A stretch of 64,000 nucleotides of DNA from NCBI GenBank assembly GCA_019843655.1, contig JACDQD010000004.1, forward strand, positions 15,004,001 through 15,068,000, given 5' to 3'. Below, one piece after another: positions 51,356 to 62,139 of this stretch. Position numbers and translations under genes: made by a program. The stretch is from Lethocerus indicus. Lineage: Eukaryota; Arthropoda; Insecta; Hemiptera; Belostomatidae. How positions within the stretch are numbered: position 1 is the first letter of the stretch; the number at the start of each line of letters is the position of its first letter. The notes beneath the pieces were generated by a model that did no database searches, was not told where the DNA came from, and worked only from the letters and a program-made list of their open reading frames with translations.

Positions 51356-51670
51356 ATGGAAATTATGCACAGCTCATTGTTACTATTTGTACTAATTTGT
51401 ATTATACTGTCTGTACAATGCGAAAGGTCCAGAATGTTTCAGAATTGGAATGGACGAAAGAACTTTCGTAGATGTTACTCCGTTAGGATTGTTCTAATCT
51501 CCTTGACGTATCTAAGATTTTCCAATATTTCCTGCTTAGTAAGTGACCACTGGGCGGACGCAATTTCTCCGCTAAGGAAGAGCGGGACCGGCAAGAAGTT
51601 GTACCGGGCGCCGGAAGTCCTCTCACTTCTCCGGTATAAAAACAGGCACAATATAAGGCCCGAGGCTTAA
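51356..51670 (+). CDS. Candidate small secreted peptide precursor (104 residues)
   Basis: The frame opens at a true ATG with a classical signal-peptide profile (polar start, a hydrophobic core at about 7-20, probable cleavage after Cys22) and runs 104 codons to TAA. The mature part has NG-RK at 32-35 and TG-KK at 78-81. These are Gly-basic-basic patterns that neuropeptide precursors use for cleavage and C-terminal amidation. There are also RR at 38-39 and RK at 74-75. The second half (from about 51540) is clearly GC-richer than the first. It is preceded by CAATATTTCCTGCTTAG, a good acceptor, so an intron may separate the two halves. No known peptide family matches. There is no AATAAA close downstream. 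A chance ORF remains possible. Confidence 0.3.
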   Translation: MEIMHSSLLLFVLICIILSVQCERSRMFQNWNGRKNFRRCYSVRIVLISLTYLRFSNISCLVSDHWADAISPLRKSGTGKKLYRAPEVLSLLRYKNRHNIRPEA

Positions 51671-51679
51671 CTCCTGTCC

Positions 51680-53114
51680 TATACTGGACTTTCGCCCTGA
51701 TTTCGAGCCCCAGATTATTCCATCCGAATACGGGAGCTCCACAATCTGAGGGTCTCCAATTGAGAAACCTCTATCCGTAATTCGCGCATTTACTAACGTA
51801 TCGTATTTATGGTCTTTGCCGTAAATTGAAAAAAAAGTATTTATTTAAATGGAAATGTGCGAGTCTTTAATAATGGCGCTGCAGCATTGTATGAGCTTAA
51901 TGTATTGCGGGTAAGTAGTATGAGAGGTCGGTGGGGGACAATAACAACCGACTGTTCTACACTTGTATTCATGCTCTTCGCATTGTGTCTTTTTTTAGAA
52001 CTCGATAAACGCAGTTCTAATTAGCATCCGGCCTATTAGCGATGTGTGCGCGTGTGTGTGTGTGCGTGTTGGCGCGCGCGGCTGTGTATCTGTGTGCGTG
52101 CAAACGTGAATGTGGCTTGAGGTCGATCGTGGCCTCGGGGAGATACACGCGCACTAACACACCCACTTGAGTCATACTGGTACAATCGAGCGAACATTGT
52201 GAGTGTGCGTTTTGCGCTGGTTTGACTGAATATCTTAGGCTCCTGTCGCTTTTTAAAAATTGAATACTAATTAAATATAAAAAGTTCTTATGTTTTATTA
52301 TCAGTGATATGTCGATTTTTCCATGCAGAGGCAGAACATTTACGGTAATACTGAATTCTTCAAAGCAATCATGTACAGTGCGTCAACGATAAATAATCAA
52401 CGGCCTATAGTACATTTATCCTTGAATAATGTACGTTTTTTCCCATCCTCCGACTCTGATTTATTAATTTCCCATTGCCAGGACGTATGCTGGACACGCG
52501 CGAAATCCATGGAGGTGACTTTCACTTAAATCACTTTCAATTTTTTATGCCGATGTCGTCTTCGAATTCCTGGATCTTGTCAGGTTCATTAGTAGGAAAC
52601 AAAATGCTTTTCTGACAATAATAGAAGTGAAAACTTTTGGCGCAGGCAGGCTGTGGCTTTTCCAAGTATAATTATCCACCTTCAAAGTCCCTAGAGTTTG
52701 TTTAGAGCCAAGTAGCATTAATAGTTCAGTTAAGTTAGGCATTATAATTGAATAAAAAATTTGAAATGATTAGTGGAAGGTGTAATAATGGATACTAACA
52801 TTTACTTTAACTGCAGTACGTTAGTACAACTAAATAATTATAACTTGCAGAAACCCTTCCGAAGCGTACGAAGTGCACCTTCCGAGGTAATAACAAGGTA
52901 ATAAAAAGCTCGATAATTATGTCCGACGGGTCGTTTAAAATCAGTACGGAAAATGAAAGATTGCAATTTGATGTCTTATTCGAGGTACGAATTATGAAAC
53001 AAGCGAGTGGTTAAATAGCGTTCAAATTTCGTCACTCATATACTCTTCCACTCTCCGCTCTTTCCTCGGCGTTCCCTCATTCCATATCTCTCTGTCTCTC
53101 CTCTCTCTTTCTAG
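51680..53114. other. Intergenic or intronic, no gene recognised
   Basis: Contains an alternating purine-pyrimidine GT/GC tract at about 52040-52101. The last 75 bp are pyrimidine-rich and lead into the acceptor at 53114. Confidence 0.5.
52040..52101. repeat. Alternating GT/GC tract (Z-DNA-prone)
   Basis: Runs of GTGTGT, GCGCGC and TGTGCGTG alternate purine and pyrimidine, the sequence type that most readily adopts Z-DNA under supercoiling. Confidence 0.7.
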
Positions 53115-53265
53115 CCCCAATTTAACGACACGAACCGCTATAAATAACGTGGGCGTTACATCACCGTGTCCACCTGCCGCATGCTCAAACGCACACAAAC
53201 ACATGGATGCCTACAGTCTCACGAACACGTCGATCTCCGTCACGAACATTAACGGGCCCCAACAG
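53115..53265 (+). CDS. Likely first coding exon, gene unidentified
   Basis: A long polypyrimidine tract ending TCTCTCTTTCTAG precedes 53115, and CCCAACAG|GTGAGC follows 53265; both splice sites are strong. One frame is open through all 151 nt. Its ATG at 53203 starts 21 codons (MDAYSLTNTSISVTNINGPQ and one more Q). Seventeen of those 21 codons end in G or C, against an AT-rich background, while codons upstream of the ATG are less biased. This fits a second exon with 5'UTR and the start codon, ending in phase 0. The peptide is Thr/Asn/Ser-rich with one NTS sequon, and I do not recognise a family. Compatible phase-0 acceptors follow at 54650 and 55719. Confidence 0.45.
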
Positions 53266-53639
53266 GTGAGCCACCGTTTTCATCAATCATATCTTAAGGT
53301 TTAAATATCAACAGTAATAGAAACCCGTCTTAGAAGACATTAGAACTTAGTGTATTATGAGTATAATTGGCACCGTACAGAGCTTTTAATGTTTAAAGAT
53401 TATATTGTAATGCAGTTATTATGTCAAATTTCAAAGCCCTAACGTAACTCAAAAGCAACAGGAAATAAAGAACTTTAAATTAACTAATGATTGGAATGCA
53501 TTTTACAGATGTTACATTTATTAATTAATTCTTGTATTTCTAACCTTATATTCTTGTAATTGTTCTATACGACTTTGCCGACTACAATACTCATCGATCA
53601 CTGACTGTCCAATTAAGAAGAGAGTTTTTTCTTGGTAAC

Positions 53640-53990
53640 TTACGACCAAAAAAAGTGGGCGTAGCGGGGTGCCTTTCAGATTTTTGAGCCACGTGTGTTC
53701 GTGTAGGAATGCGCGGGCGCGTGCGCGCGTCAGTTTGGCGTGATGATGCACGGCTCGTGATCTCCACTCCGGCTCGTGATAGACCGGGCGTCACAATTAT
53801 TTGAATTACGAGCTGTGTAACACCTCCGGTTCGTGAACCGGCCCATGAAAGGGTTGCCGGTGAATCGCACCCCCGTCCACCCGGACCGCCTCAGATGAAT
53901 ACCAAATTTCGACATTTCGCAACGGGTGACGCGTTACGAGAGGAGTTGAGAGGTTGCGCAACGCCCATTTGAACACAAATGACCGTTTTC
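53640..53990. promoter_or_regulatory. GC-rich intronic island with repeated GGYTCGTGA
   Basis: GC- and CpG-rich. GGCTCGTGAT occurs at 53752-53761 and 53771-53780, and a third GGTTCGTGA lies inside the perfect inverted repeat CCGGTTC-GT-GAACCGG (53826-53841). The last resembles a Grainyhead/CP2 type dyad (AACCGGTT) only loosely. It lies within the presumed intron after 53265. It has no coding frame with bias. Confidence 0.35.
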
Positions 53991-54380
53991 AACACCGGCT
54001 TCATTTTGTTGGGTGGGTTTTAAATTAAATATAGAACGTGTGGAACGGATCAATTCAATATATTCATGGTCCAATCGAATATGTTTTATATACATGTATA
54101 TATATGCAAATAAAGTTATAAGGAAACGAACGTGAATAGTTATTGTTTACAGTAACTAAATTATTTATTTTAAGTAACCCAAGGTGCAATATTTGGAGCG
54201 CATAACTCCCCCCGCCACCACCAATGTAAATATCCACCACATCGTTATCGAAATGATTACCTATGCGAAATACGAATATTATTAATACAGATTATTATTA
54301 CTGGTTGTTCGCTGCAGGCGGCATGGTAGTCGGCGTGAGTTGCCACTGATAGCATAGAGAAGAGAAGAGAGAAAGAAATC

Positions 54381-54383
<3 letters not shown>

Positions 54384-54448
<65 letters not shown>

Positions 54449-54469
54449 CTCTCTCTCTCTCGCTCTCTT
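54384..54469. repeat. (GA)n tract followed by (CT)n, hairpin-forming
   Basis: About 31 GA units (to 54445) are followed after TAT by a shorter CT run (to about 54469). The two arms are complementary, so single strands can fold into a hairpin and duplex DNA into a cruciform or triplex. Confidence 0.9.
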
Positions 54470-54649
54470 TCATTCTCAATATCTCTCGCGCCATTTCCAT
54501 TCTTCTGACTCCCTTTTTCTTCTCCGCTCTTCTTGCTCTCGAGCACACTGGGGTCCCTGTGGTGCTTTCGAGCCAATGGGTATCGGGTTCGTTCCCCGAA
54601 TCCACTGATCGGAACTTTCATTGAGAAGAATTTTATATTTTGTTTCCAG

Positions 54650-54796
54650 GCCAATTTCATTGCGGCGAATACCGAATCTGTCAGGAGTTTGTTAATTAAT
54701 AATCTGGTACATAGCAAACTAGCGGAAGATTTAATTGTAGAACTCGAATTTGTTCACGTGTGCGTACATACATTCATATATAGGCCACTACTTTAA
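54650..54796 (+). CDS. Candidate terminal exon in phase with 53115..53265
   Basis: TTTTATATTTTGTTTCCAG, an excellent acceptor, ends at 54649. In phase 0 the frame is open for 48 codons, beginning ANFIAANTESVRSLLINNL, and stops at TAA 54794-54796. Joined to the exon at 53115..53265 it gives a 69-residue product. Third positions are only mildly G/C-rich, no domain is recognised, and the nearest AATAAA downstream is at about 55572. A donor within the frame (for example before GTTCAC) cannot be ruled out. Confidence 0.25.
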   Translation, partial: ANFIAANTESVRSLLINNLVHSKLAEDLIVELEFVHVCVHTFIYRPLL

Positions 54797-55021
54797 TTGC
54801 AGGGGGCTTAACTGGTTGTGACTCGGCTCTCAGTGGAGAAGGACGGCGCATAATCTTTGGTATATATATGTTGCACTGAGGCAGAAAGAAGAGAAAGAGA
54901 GTGAGAGAGACGTGGGGTGAAGGTAGAAACGGAGATAGAGATAACGTTTGTATGGTGCCTAGTATAATCTGTGTTGGGTAGAACAATAGTAAGACATGGT
55001 CGGAGCGGGAGGTTGGCGTTA

Positions 55022-55035
55022 TGACCCCTGGGTCA
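55022..55035. promoter_or_regulatory. Everted nuclear-receptor-like half-sites (spacing 2)
   Basis: TGACCC and GGGTCA flank two bases (CT), making a perfect dyad of AGGTCA-type half-sites in everted orientation. Binding is inferred from motif only. Confidence 0.3.
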
Positions 55036-55175
55036 CAACCACTATAGGAGGCACTGGACTACAGACAGTGAAAGAGTGAGGGAGAGGGGGCCGACCCCTA
55101 ATTACAGGTTGCGGAGCCCCACCCGGTAGCCCAAGGGCGAACATCTCCCTACCTTCCTATCGGTCTCCCTTTTCA

Positions 55176-55179
<4 letters not shown>

Positions 55180-55242
<63 letters not shown>
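55180..55242. repeat. (TA)n microsatellite
   Basis: A pure TA run of over 60 bp, the longest in the window. Confidence 0.97.
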
Positions 55243-55247
<5 letters not shown>

Positions 55248-55718
55248 CTCTCACTCTAGATCAAAACCCGTCTAGTACGTTACAATTATTGTACATAAGT
55301 ACCTATATGTAAGAATATTTTTGCATGTTGTTCATGGATGCATCCGTTATCATTTGAATGTAGCATTAAGCTCAAGCCTCGATGACCAATGGCTACCGAA
55401 TTCGAAGCATACGTTCCACAGACCATATGCGCCGAAGAAATGAATTATTTTACCGGTAAATCAGACTGACCTTCCAATCGCAGAGTTACGAGGAGCCAAA
55501 ACCAGTCTCCACTAAGCTGTCGAGTGGATTTTGAAAATCACTTTTGTGTTCATAATAAGCATTACAACGTAAATAAATATAACGTTCTTTCTTTAGGTAA
55601 TGATGAAGTCATTGTCCTAACACGTTTGACGCGGTTAGTTAAATTAAATCGACGTTATAAATGCCGACTAACGATTTCTAACAGTACTGTATACTGTTAA
55701 CGTGCTTCCATAATTCAG

Positions 55719-55865
55719 GAGGCTCTGCGTCCTCGAACTCCAGATAATGACTCAACGAAGAGGTGTTTCGCTGAAATGTCTGACTACGTGCATCATCATC
55801 TGCTTCGTCAACATCGGCGGCGGGCACTCACACGCGAAATACTGGTACACGGACGCGGATGGCCG
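55719..55865 (+). CDS. Candidate exon with signal peptide start
   Basis: The acceptor (ACTGTTAACGTGCTTCCATAATTCAG, with a branch-like CTGTTAAC) ends at 55718. An ATG at 55747 (A at -3) opens a frame with a basic start, a hydrophobic core (LTTCIIICFVNIGG, about 12-25) and HSHAKYWYTDADG, a good signal peptide and cleavage region. Twenty-eight of 40 codons end in G/C, increasing toward the 3' end. The frame meets TGA at 55867 unless spliced at GGCCG|GTGACA after 55865, a moderate donor. A second frame, in phase 0 with 53115..53265, is also open (49 codons to the same donor) but its codon bias is weaker. I prefer the secreted-protein reading as an alternative first exon or a separate gene. Confidence 0.35.
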
Positions 55866-56339
55866 GTGACAGTGTGAATGAAGGGAAGGGTCAGGGTTCA
55901 ATGCTGAATTGATGGCCTCCTCCTCTCTCGTATTCTCCCTACCTGGCCGCTATATCGTCACGAAGTTGCACAATGACACCTTACCATTAACTCTCTTATA
56001 ACGACTGGAGGAATGATACAGTTTTCAAGTTCGTATATAAGGTTAAAACCATTCTATATACTTTTTCGATTGAAAGTGCCTCCATCATAGGCACGACTCG
56101 CTGCTTGAGCATAACTTGTTTCTATCATTTCTAGATATGCTGTTCTATAGGCCGCTGATGGAAAATGCAATGCAGCATCTTTAATTCGGTTAAAATTAAA
56201 AGGATAAAAATTAATTAGCGCGGAATTGCAGACTGTTGCTGGCTAGCTAACCTTTTCTCCCGGAAACAGAGGGCTGGGGACACTACAGCGTTACAACCAA
56301 TCGGAATGAATCATTTATCCAACGGAAATGCCCCACCAC

Positions 56340-56490
56340 GAGCCGGACACCTTGACTTTAAATACAATTGTCTCTGTTTTCAAGGTCAAGTTTATAAAAC
56401 CAAGGTATTTACGGTCTTGGTAAATGCCGCTGTGCTCGGCCTATAAGCGAATGGCTCCTTGCGAACGAACGGAAGCATATGGTGGTATAT
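56340..56490. promoter_or_regulatory. Nuclear-receptor-type response elements
   Basis: TCAAGGTCA at 56390-56398 is the exact extended half-site used by FTZ-F1 (NR5A) and ERR receptors. A near-copy on the other strand, ACCTTGA at 56349-56355, lies 34 nt away. The surrounding segment is GC-richer than the background. Confidence 0.4.
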
Positions 56491-58480
56491 TTATGTAAGC
56501 GAAAAATCCATGAGTGTATAAAGTGGTGCCGTGAAATGTATATTTTCAAAAATAATAAATAGTACTTCATGGTGAATTGCTAGTTCGATGAATTGGGAAA
56601 CAAATATAGGCAACCGCCTCAATATTGCTGTATTATGATTGGTATTTCAAATCTATCGGGTACCCGCTATTTAAAGTATGCACTGGTCTTATTCCCTAAG
56701 AGATATATGGTATATAAATGGTATATAAGGTAATAATGAACTACCAGTCTTGTAGGAGAATACCACGAATTAAAAGGGAAACGGAGTGATAAAAGGAAAA
56801 GAACAACCAAGTTTAAAAACGGCAAACCTTCAAAACGCCACTTGTAATACTTAAAATGAAATGAAGAATATTTGTTAAACAATGTCAGCCTCGGTAGTCA
56901 GTAGTTAGTTGATGAATAAGAGATATTGAGAAACCGTGCACTTAAGAAACAACCAATCTTCATAGTGTCTTTTTCGTCCAAAAACCATGTAATTACATAA
57001 AATTAAAGAAATGAACGATCATTGCTGTGGAAGCAATTAGTGAGGCAAATTAGAGATTGGATTTTGATTAATGTTCCTTCGCTTAGCGCACGATTTTGCA
57101 AGAACGGTTTAGCAGCGCTGTCCAGAATCCTTTTTTAAACATACACTGTCCGCACAAATCTACTCACAAAACACATTACTATTAAATGTTTAGTCAATTA
57201 GGCAATCAAGTCGCCAGGTTCCGATTGTCAATATGTTATTATATATTGAAATAGATATATTGTAATAGTTTGCAATAGTAAATGTATTCATTGATGGATG
57301 GTATCATTAAAAGCAATATTTTCTTTGACTTAGGTATGACAAGCCCCGTGGAACGACAAATAATAAGGGATTGTTCATTGGGGACAAAGATCCGTTTATT
57401 TTAATATGTTTAAAAATCTTGATTTTCATAAATTAATCGTAATTGTATCGTAAGTAAGTATGACATAAATAAATATTTATTTGTAACAATATGACAATTT
57501 TAAATGTCGCTCATCCGTCGAACACTATGCAGTGTAAATTAGCTATTGAATACTACTTGCTTCGTTCTCGATTAAGCAGCAACCGCTGACTGGCTCATGC
57601 ATCTCCGCCTCGAAATTAATATTTGAGGGTCGATGAAGTGGAATGGTGGAGTCGCACTGGTTATTTCTCATTAACAAGAAGCTCGGGCGAATATAAGTAA
57701 AAAGTAAAAACAAATAAAATAATCCGGGGCTGTTACATAAACAACAGGTCCAGGCCGACTGGTTGGGTGGATTGCGAAGGTTAACAGGTCGAACTTCAAC
57801 CTGATATGGAGGTCAGGTTACATCACACTCATCGTCCCCTCACTCCTTGCATCACCTGTCTGTCTCTACCGTCTTTCCCAATTAGATCTCCTTTCACGAA
57901 AACCGGGCCAATTTGGAATCGAACACGGAATTCATTTCTAAACTTTGGAACGGTTGAGAAACATACAACAAATTAATCAAGTAGTAGAGACCGGAAAGGG
58001 GGATAAAAAATATCTAATAATAAAAAATACAGATGGATATGTATTCATTTAAATACTTTTAAATTCAGATCAAACTAATTATACGTAAATAATTATTAGA
58101 TCAGGGGAAATTTGAAAAGAGAATCGTAGTATAATAGTCTCGTTAAATCAGATAATAACAATCGGGCCATTTTAATGTTTCCAGTAGCTTCAGAACGGCA
58201 GCATATTACCTCTACCTTCAATGCCTCCTTCTTAGAATAATAGCGAGTACTCGGCAAAATTAGTAAAGGAATAACACTACACAGATGATGGCTACGATAA
58301 CCATCTCCCTAGCTAACCTCAAATAAAATGATAATTATTTACTTCAATACCAGGTATAGGACTATTAATACCAGTAGTGACGCGATATTGCCTTAACCTT
58401 TTATGTTAATTGTTAACATTATCTGCGCTCGTTACCGCACTCTTATTAGCTCCTTTATCTATAATTAGATCCAGTCGACT

Positions 58481-58527
58481 ACCTCCTCCTGCTCCTCCAC
58501 CTCCTACTCCTCCTCCTCCTCTTCCGC
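58481..58527. repeat. CTC/CCT trinucleotide-type repeat
   Basis: An imperfect CTC repeat, pyrimidine-rich on the plus strand. The proline-rich frame across it is a simple translation of the repeat. Confidence 0.9.
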
Positions 58528-58763
58528 CTAGTAGTCTCGTTCCCCGGGTGGTCATAACACACTTGTTCAGTGGATGGAAGGGAGGGGGAGGGCACAATAT
58601 TGCACGATCTTTATAGCGTAATATACAGATTAGGTGTGGGCACCGCTTTAGAGGCAAGAGAAATCCCTACGCTTCAGTTAGCTAGCTCAGTCTGCTTGTA
58701 CGTGGGAGCTCGAAGGACATTTCACCTGTTGAAAACAGAAGTGAGAGAGGGAAAAGACTGATG

Positions 58764-58765
58764 TG

Positions 58766-58807
<42 letters not shown>
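58764..58807. repeat. (TA)n microsatellite
   Basis: A pure TA dinucleotide run. Confidence 0.97.
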
Positions 58808-58815
<8 letters not shown>

Positions 58816-59149
58816 CTAATTTACCGAAAGCAAGAATCATGTAGTCCTGTTATATTCATTTTTCGTGCATAATACAGAAAGCGTTAAGAGAATAGACATT
58901 TTTGCTAATTTTATATTAACAACACTTAACAATCCCTCAAACCTATTTATAGCATTATACATGTTCCATGTACTCTTTATTAACTGGATATGTCTAGGTA
59001 TAAACAATCAGGCTGCCTTTTTGTAGAAGCGTTGTTTGAATTTGGTACATATTTTTCGTTTTATGCAGGCCTTATTGTCGAATTAGCGCATGCGTTATAT
59101 AAACAGCAATGTTTGTGAGGCCGGCAAGGAGGCATTGGAAGTTAATTCA

Positions 59150-59460
59150 ATGTTGACCCCCTTATCGGTGGTAGACAGTCGTTATCAGAGACGCGGGTGG
59201 ATTTAGATATGTGGCGGTGCGGTATCAGACATTAGTCACCGCTATCAGTACACGGAGGGATTGACCGGCGCACGTGTGTGTAATCTCCCTCTGGCTGAGG
59301 TGACACTGAGATAGCTCCCGCCCCTCAGTTGACAGTAAACCTCTATTTACATTTGTAACACACATCGGGATGTGTCGATCCCGTTCATTCGTCGAACTAT
59401 CGCCCTTTTGGGCTCGTCCGTTGGAACGGATGTTTTCCTTTACGGAACAAATAAAAAGGG
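59150..59460. promoter_or_regulatory. Enhancer-like island with GATA sites
   Basis: A GC-richer segment with three WGATAR matches within about 135 bp: 59182-59187 (TTATCA), 59242-59247 (CTATCA) and 59309-59314 (AGATAG). Further near-matches (TTATCG, GTATCA) lie between them. No coding frame is convincing. Function is inferred from motif clustering. Confidence 0.3.
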
Positions 59461-60289
59461 GCAAATGATTTACACTTGTTACGCAATAGGCACCCGCCGT
59501 CTATCGCAATCACCTTTATGCGTCAATTGAGCAAAACATGTTCGATGATGGCGCACGCGTTGCACCAATGGTTTTCACTATTTAAAAGTCATAACTACAG
59601 AATTCATGGCATAACATGCGAACTGCTAATAAATACTCGGAATTATTAAACTGACTAATGGTACTCCGCGGAATATATAAATAAATAAGAAACAGGCACG
59701 TGGCCATCTACATTTTGGGCAATGTTGAGGATTACTTGGGCGGGCACGCGATTGGGCGGTTGGCCAAGAAAGCTCTGTTCTTGAAAGTTCGGAAAGCTAG
59801 CAATGCAATTATTGCTAACGAAAAGATGTGAAATTATATAATTCATTATATATTATTATTAAATTATATTCAACCATCCCACTGATTCCATTGCTAATTT
59901 ACCACTAAGCTGCTCCACTACTACAAGTACGTGTCTACATAGAACTGATAAGCCAACTTCCCTCGCATTATTTTTGACATGCTTAATGTTTACTTTTGAA
60001 CTCGCAGACATAATACACCCCCATAAGACCCCCGTGTCTCCTTTTGTATTAATGAGAATAACGTTTTATATAAATATTATTTTATCTAATTCTTTTTTTA
60101 ATGCTTCGGAATAATCTGTAATTAATAGTTTTCATAAATTATTAAATTGTCTGTTGGCTGTTTGAAAAGGGAAGCAGTGCAAAATCTATTTAATGAACTA
60201 ATTGGGAAGAAGCCAAGAAACGAACATTCACTGTATGACGAGGGCATGCACCGGGCGTCGCTACCGTGCTGTGCAAATAATTAAAACTT

Positions 60290-60660
60290 TTAATACACAG
60301 GCCGGTGGGCAGAGGAGGCCCCCATGTACTTATGGGTAGGCCTCTCTTGGTTACTTTAAAATGTAAATTATCAGAGCGTGAAATTGCCCGGGAAAGTTCA
60401 CTGAAAGGTCACGGCCCGCTCGCTAACCGGCGGCCGCCCGTCGGCGCTTTCCATCACCCGGGGATCGGAGTTGTTAGGAAACCCCCGCCCATCCTAAAAA
60501 AAAGTTTTAATAATTTTAATTGAACTCGGTTGTTACGGCAGTCATTATATTGAGATTGGGGCTTGTAATAAACTCGGTCTGCCCGTCGGTGTTTCATCTG
60601 AAGCCGGGCCCTAATGGCCGGCTCAATTTGGTGTTACACTTTAGATATTGTTAATGCCCG
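60290..60660. promoter_or_regulatory. GC-rich island, enhancer-like
   Basis: GC- and CpG-rich (CGGCGGCCGCCCGTCGGCG near 60430) with CCCTAATGGCCGG near 60610. A plus-strand open frame across it starts at GTG and shows no family resemblance. I see it as regulatory or CpG-island sequence. Confidence 0.28.
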
Positions 60661-62139
60661 TCGTGATTCACTTGCCACCCACAAAACCTGAGAAATATTT
60701 CGTAGCATAAAATTACTTTATTTTTACTAGTTATTATGACATTGCGTTGTAGAAGGTTGAAATTCAGCTATGGTTACTGGTTTGGCTCCTTCCACCGACC
60801 ATTCCAAGCATAATGTAAATGTCACAGTGTGTATCGACTAATATCCAAACTAAAAATACTTGTACAGATGCGAAAATCAGCCAGACAATATTTCTTTGGA
60901 GACCCCAAGAACGGGAAGTGAGAATAAACCTAAAAGACGAATCCGACGGCGGTAGGACCTCACAAAAGTCTAATATATATGTCCAGTTAACTACTAGAGA
61001 GAAGTGCCCATTCCTCTTCCACGTCCACTTTTCCAAGTATCTGCCTCATCTCATTTCCCCCACCTTCCCTGTAGAGATGCCGTTCAATAATTTACTCAAT
61101 TTCTGATTGGACTGTCATCGTCGCTGCAAATATTTAATTCAAGAGGCGTCGCTGACTGTTTGAAAGACTCCATTTCCGCTGATTTATACCGCGTGCTTTT
61201 TTTATTATATAAATTTATACTAAAAATTTATATAAAATAAGCCCGTCAATGATTACGGTATCTCTATATTCCCGAAAAATCCCTGTGTACGGTCTCTACG
61301 AACGAATCAAATCGGAAATAATTAAAAAATACTCTGAAGAAAAACAAAACGGTCACTAGAAAAACAGTGATTTCTTAAATATAACCACAAATAGGGACAA
61401 AGATAACTCCATGCTATGAAAAATAATAAAATCAACCAAATGGTATCCATTTGATAGTCACTAGGCCTATTGCTGTTCCCTTAATTTAGTGTAATATGTG
61501 CATTATACTTTATGGGCCGTTGTTTCAAATGGGAACTGGAGCGAGGCGCATATTTTCCACGATTATAATTGCTCCTGTTCACGAAACATAAACTCTCTTA
61601 ACCTGCGTTATCCAGAAATTAACGTCGTGAAACATATTCGGCAGGCAATTATTTAATATGCAAAATTGATCCCGATATTATAGGATGAACTAGTAATAAA
61701 GTTCATTCGCGGATAAATGTACAAATTTAAAAACGACGTATATTAAATTTATCTGGCACTTTTTCATTATTATTGTTCCTTGCAACAATAAATAATTATG
61801 AAGGTTTGTCCACTCCGCTCATAGCAATTCAAATCTGCAATTGACTGGAAAGTTATCATTACTACGACTGGAATATTTATTGACCTCCAGGATGTTATTT
61901 AAGAGAATATAAGTTTATAATGCAATGAAATACTCGCGATTTGATCCTAACATAGTCCCACCAGCGTTAGTTGCGTCATTAATATAGTGTGGACCGATAT
62001 ATGGGCAATGATGACGGGAGGCGCTGCTGTCGAGGGAACAAGATGTAATATACTCTAAGAACTACATGTATAGAAGTGTCGTATCAAGGCTTAGCGTTCC
62101 TGGATAATTCTAGGAAATTTTGCGGAGAAATGAATATTA

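Larger units (their letters stand above)
54800..55718. other. Non-coding stretch with purine-rich and TA repeats
   Basis: Holds GA-rich patches (about 54885-54945 and 55068-55092), the everted dyad TGACCC-CT-GGGTCA (55022-55035) and a TA microsatellite at about 55180-55242. Confidence 0.6.

Noticed and set aside
54540..54615. tRNA-like T-arm (TCGGGTTCGTTCCCCGA)
   Set aside because: The 7-bp acceptor stem cannot be paired with upstream sequence and no A-box or anticodon arm is in place.
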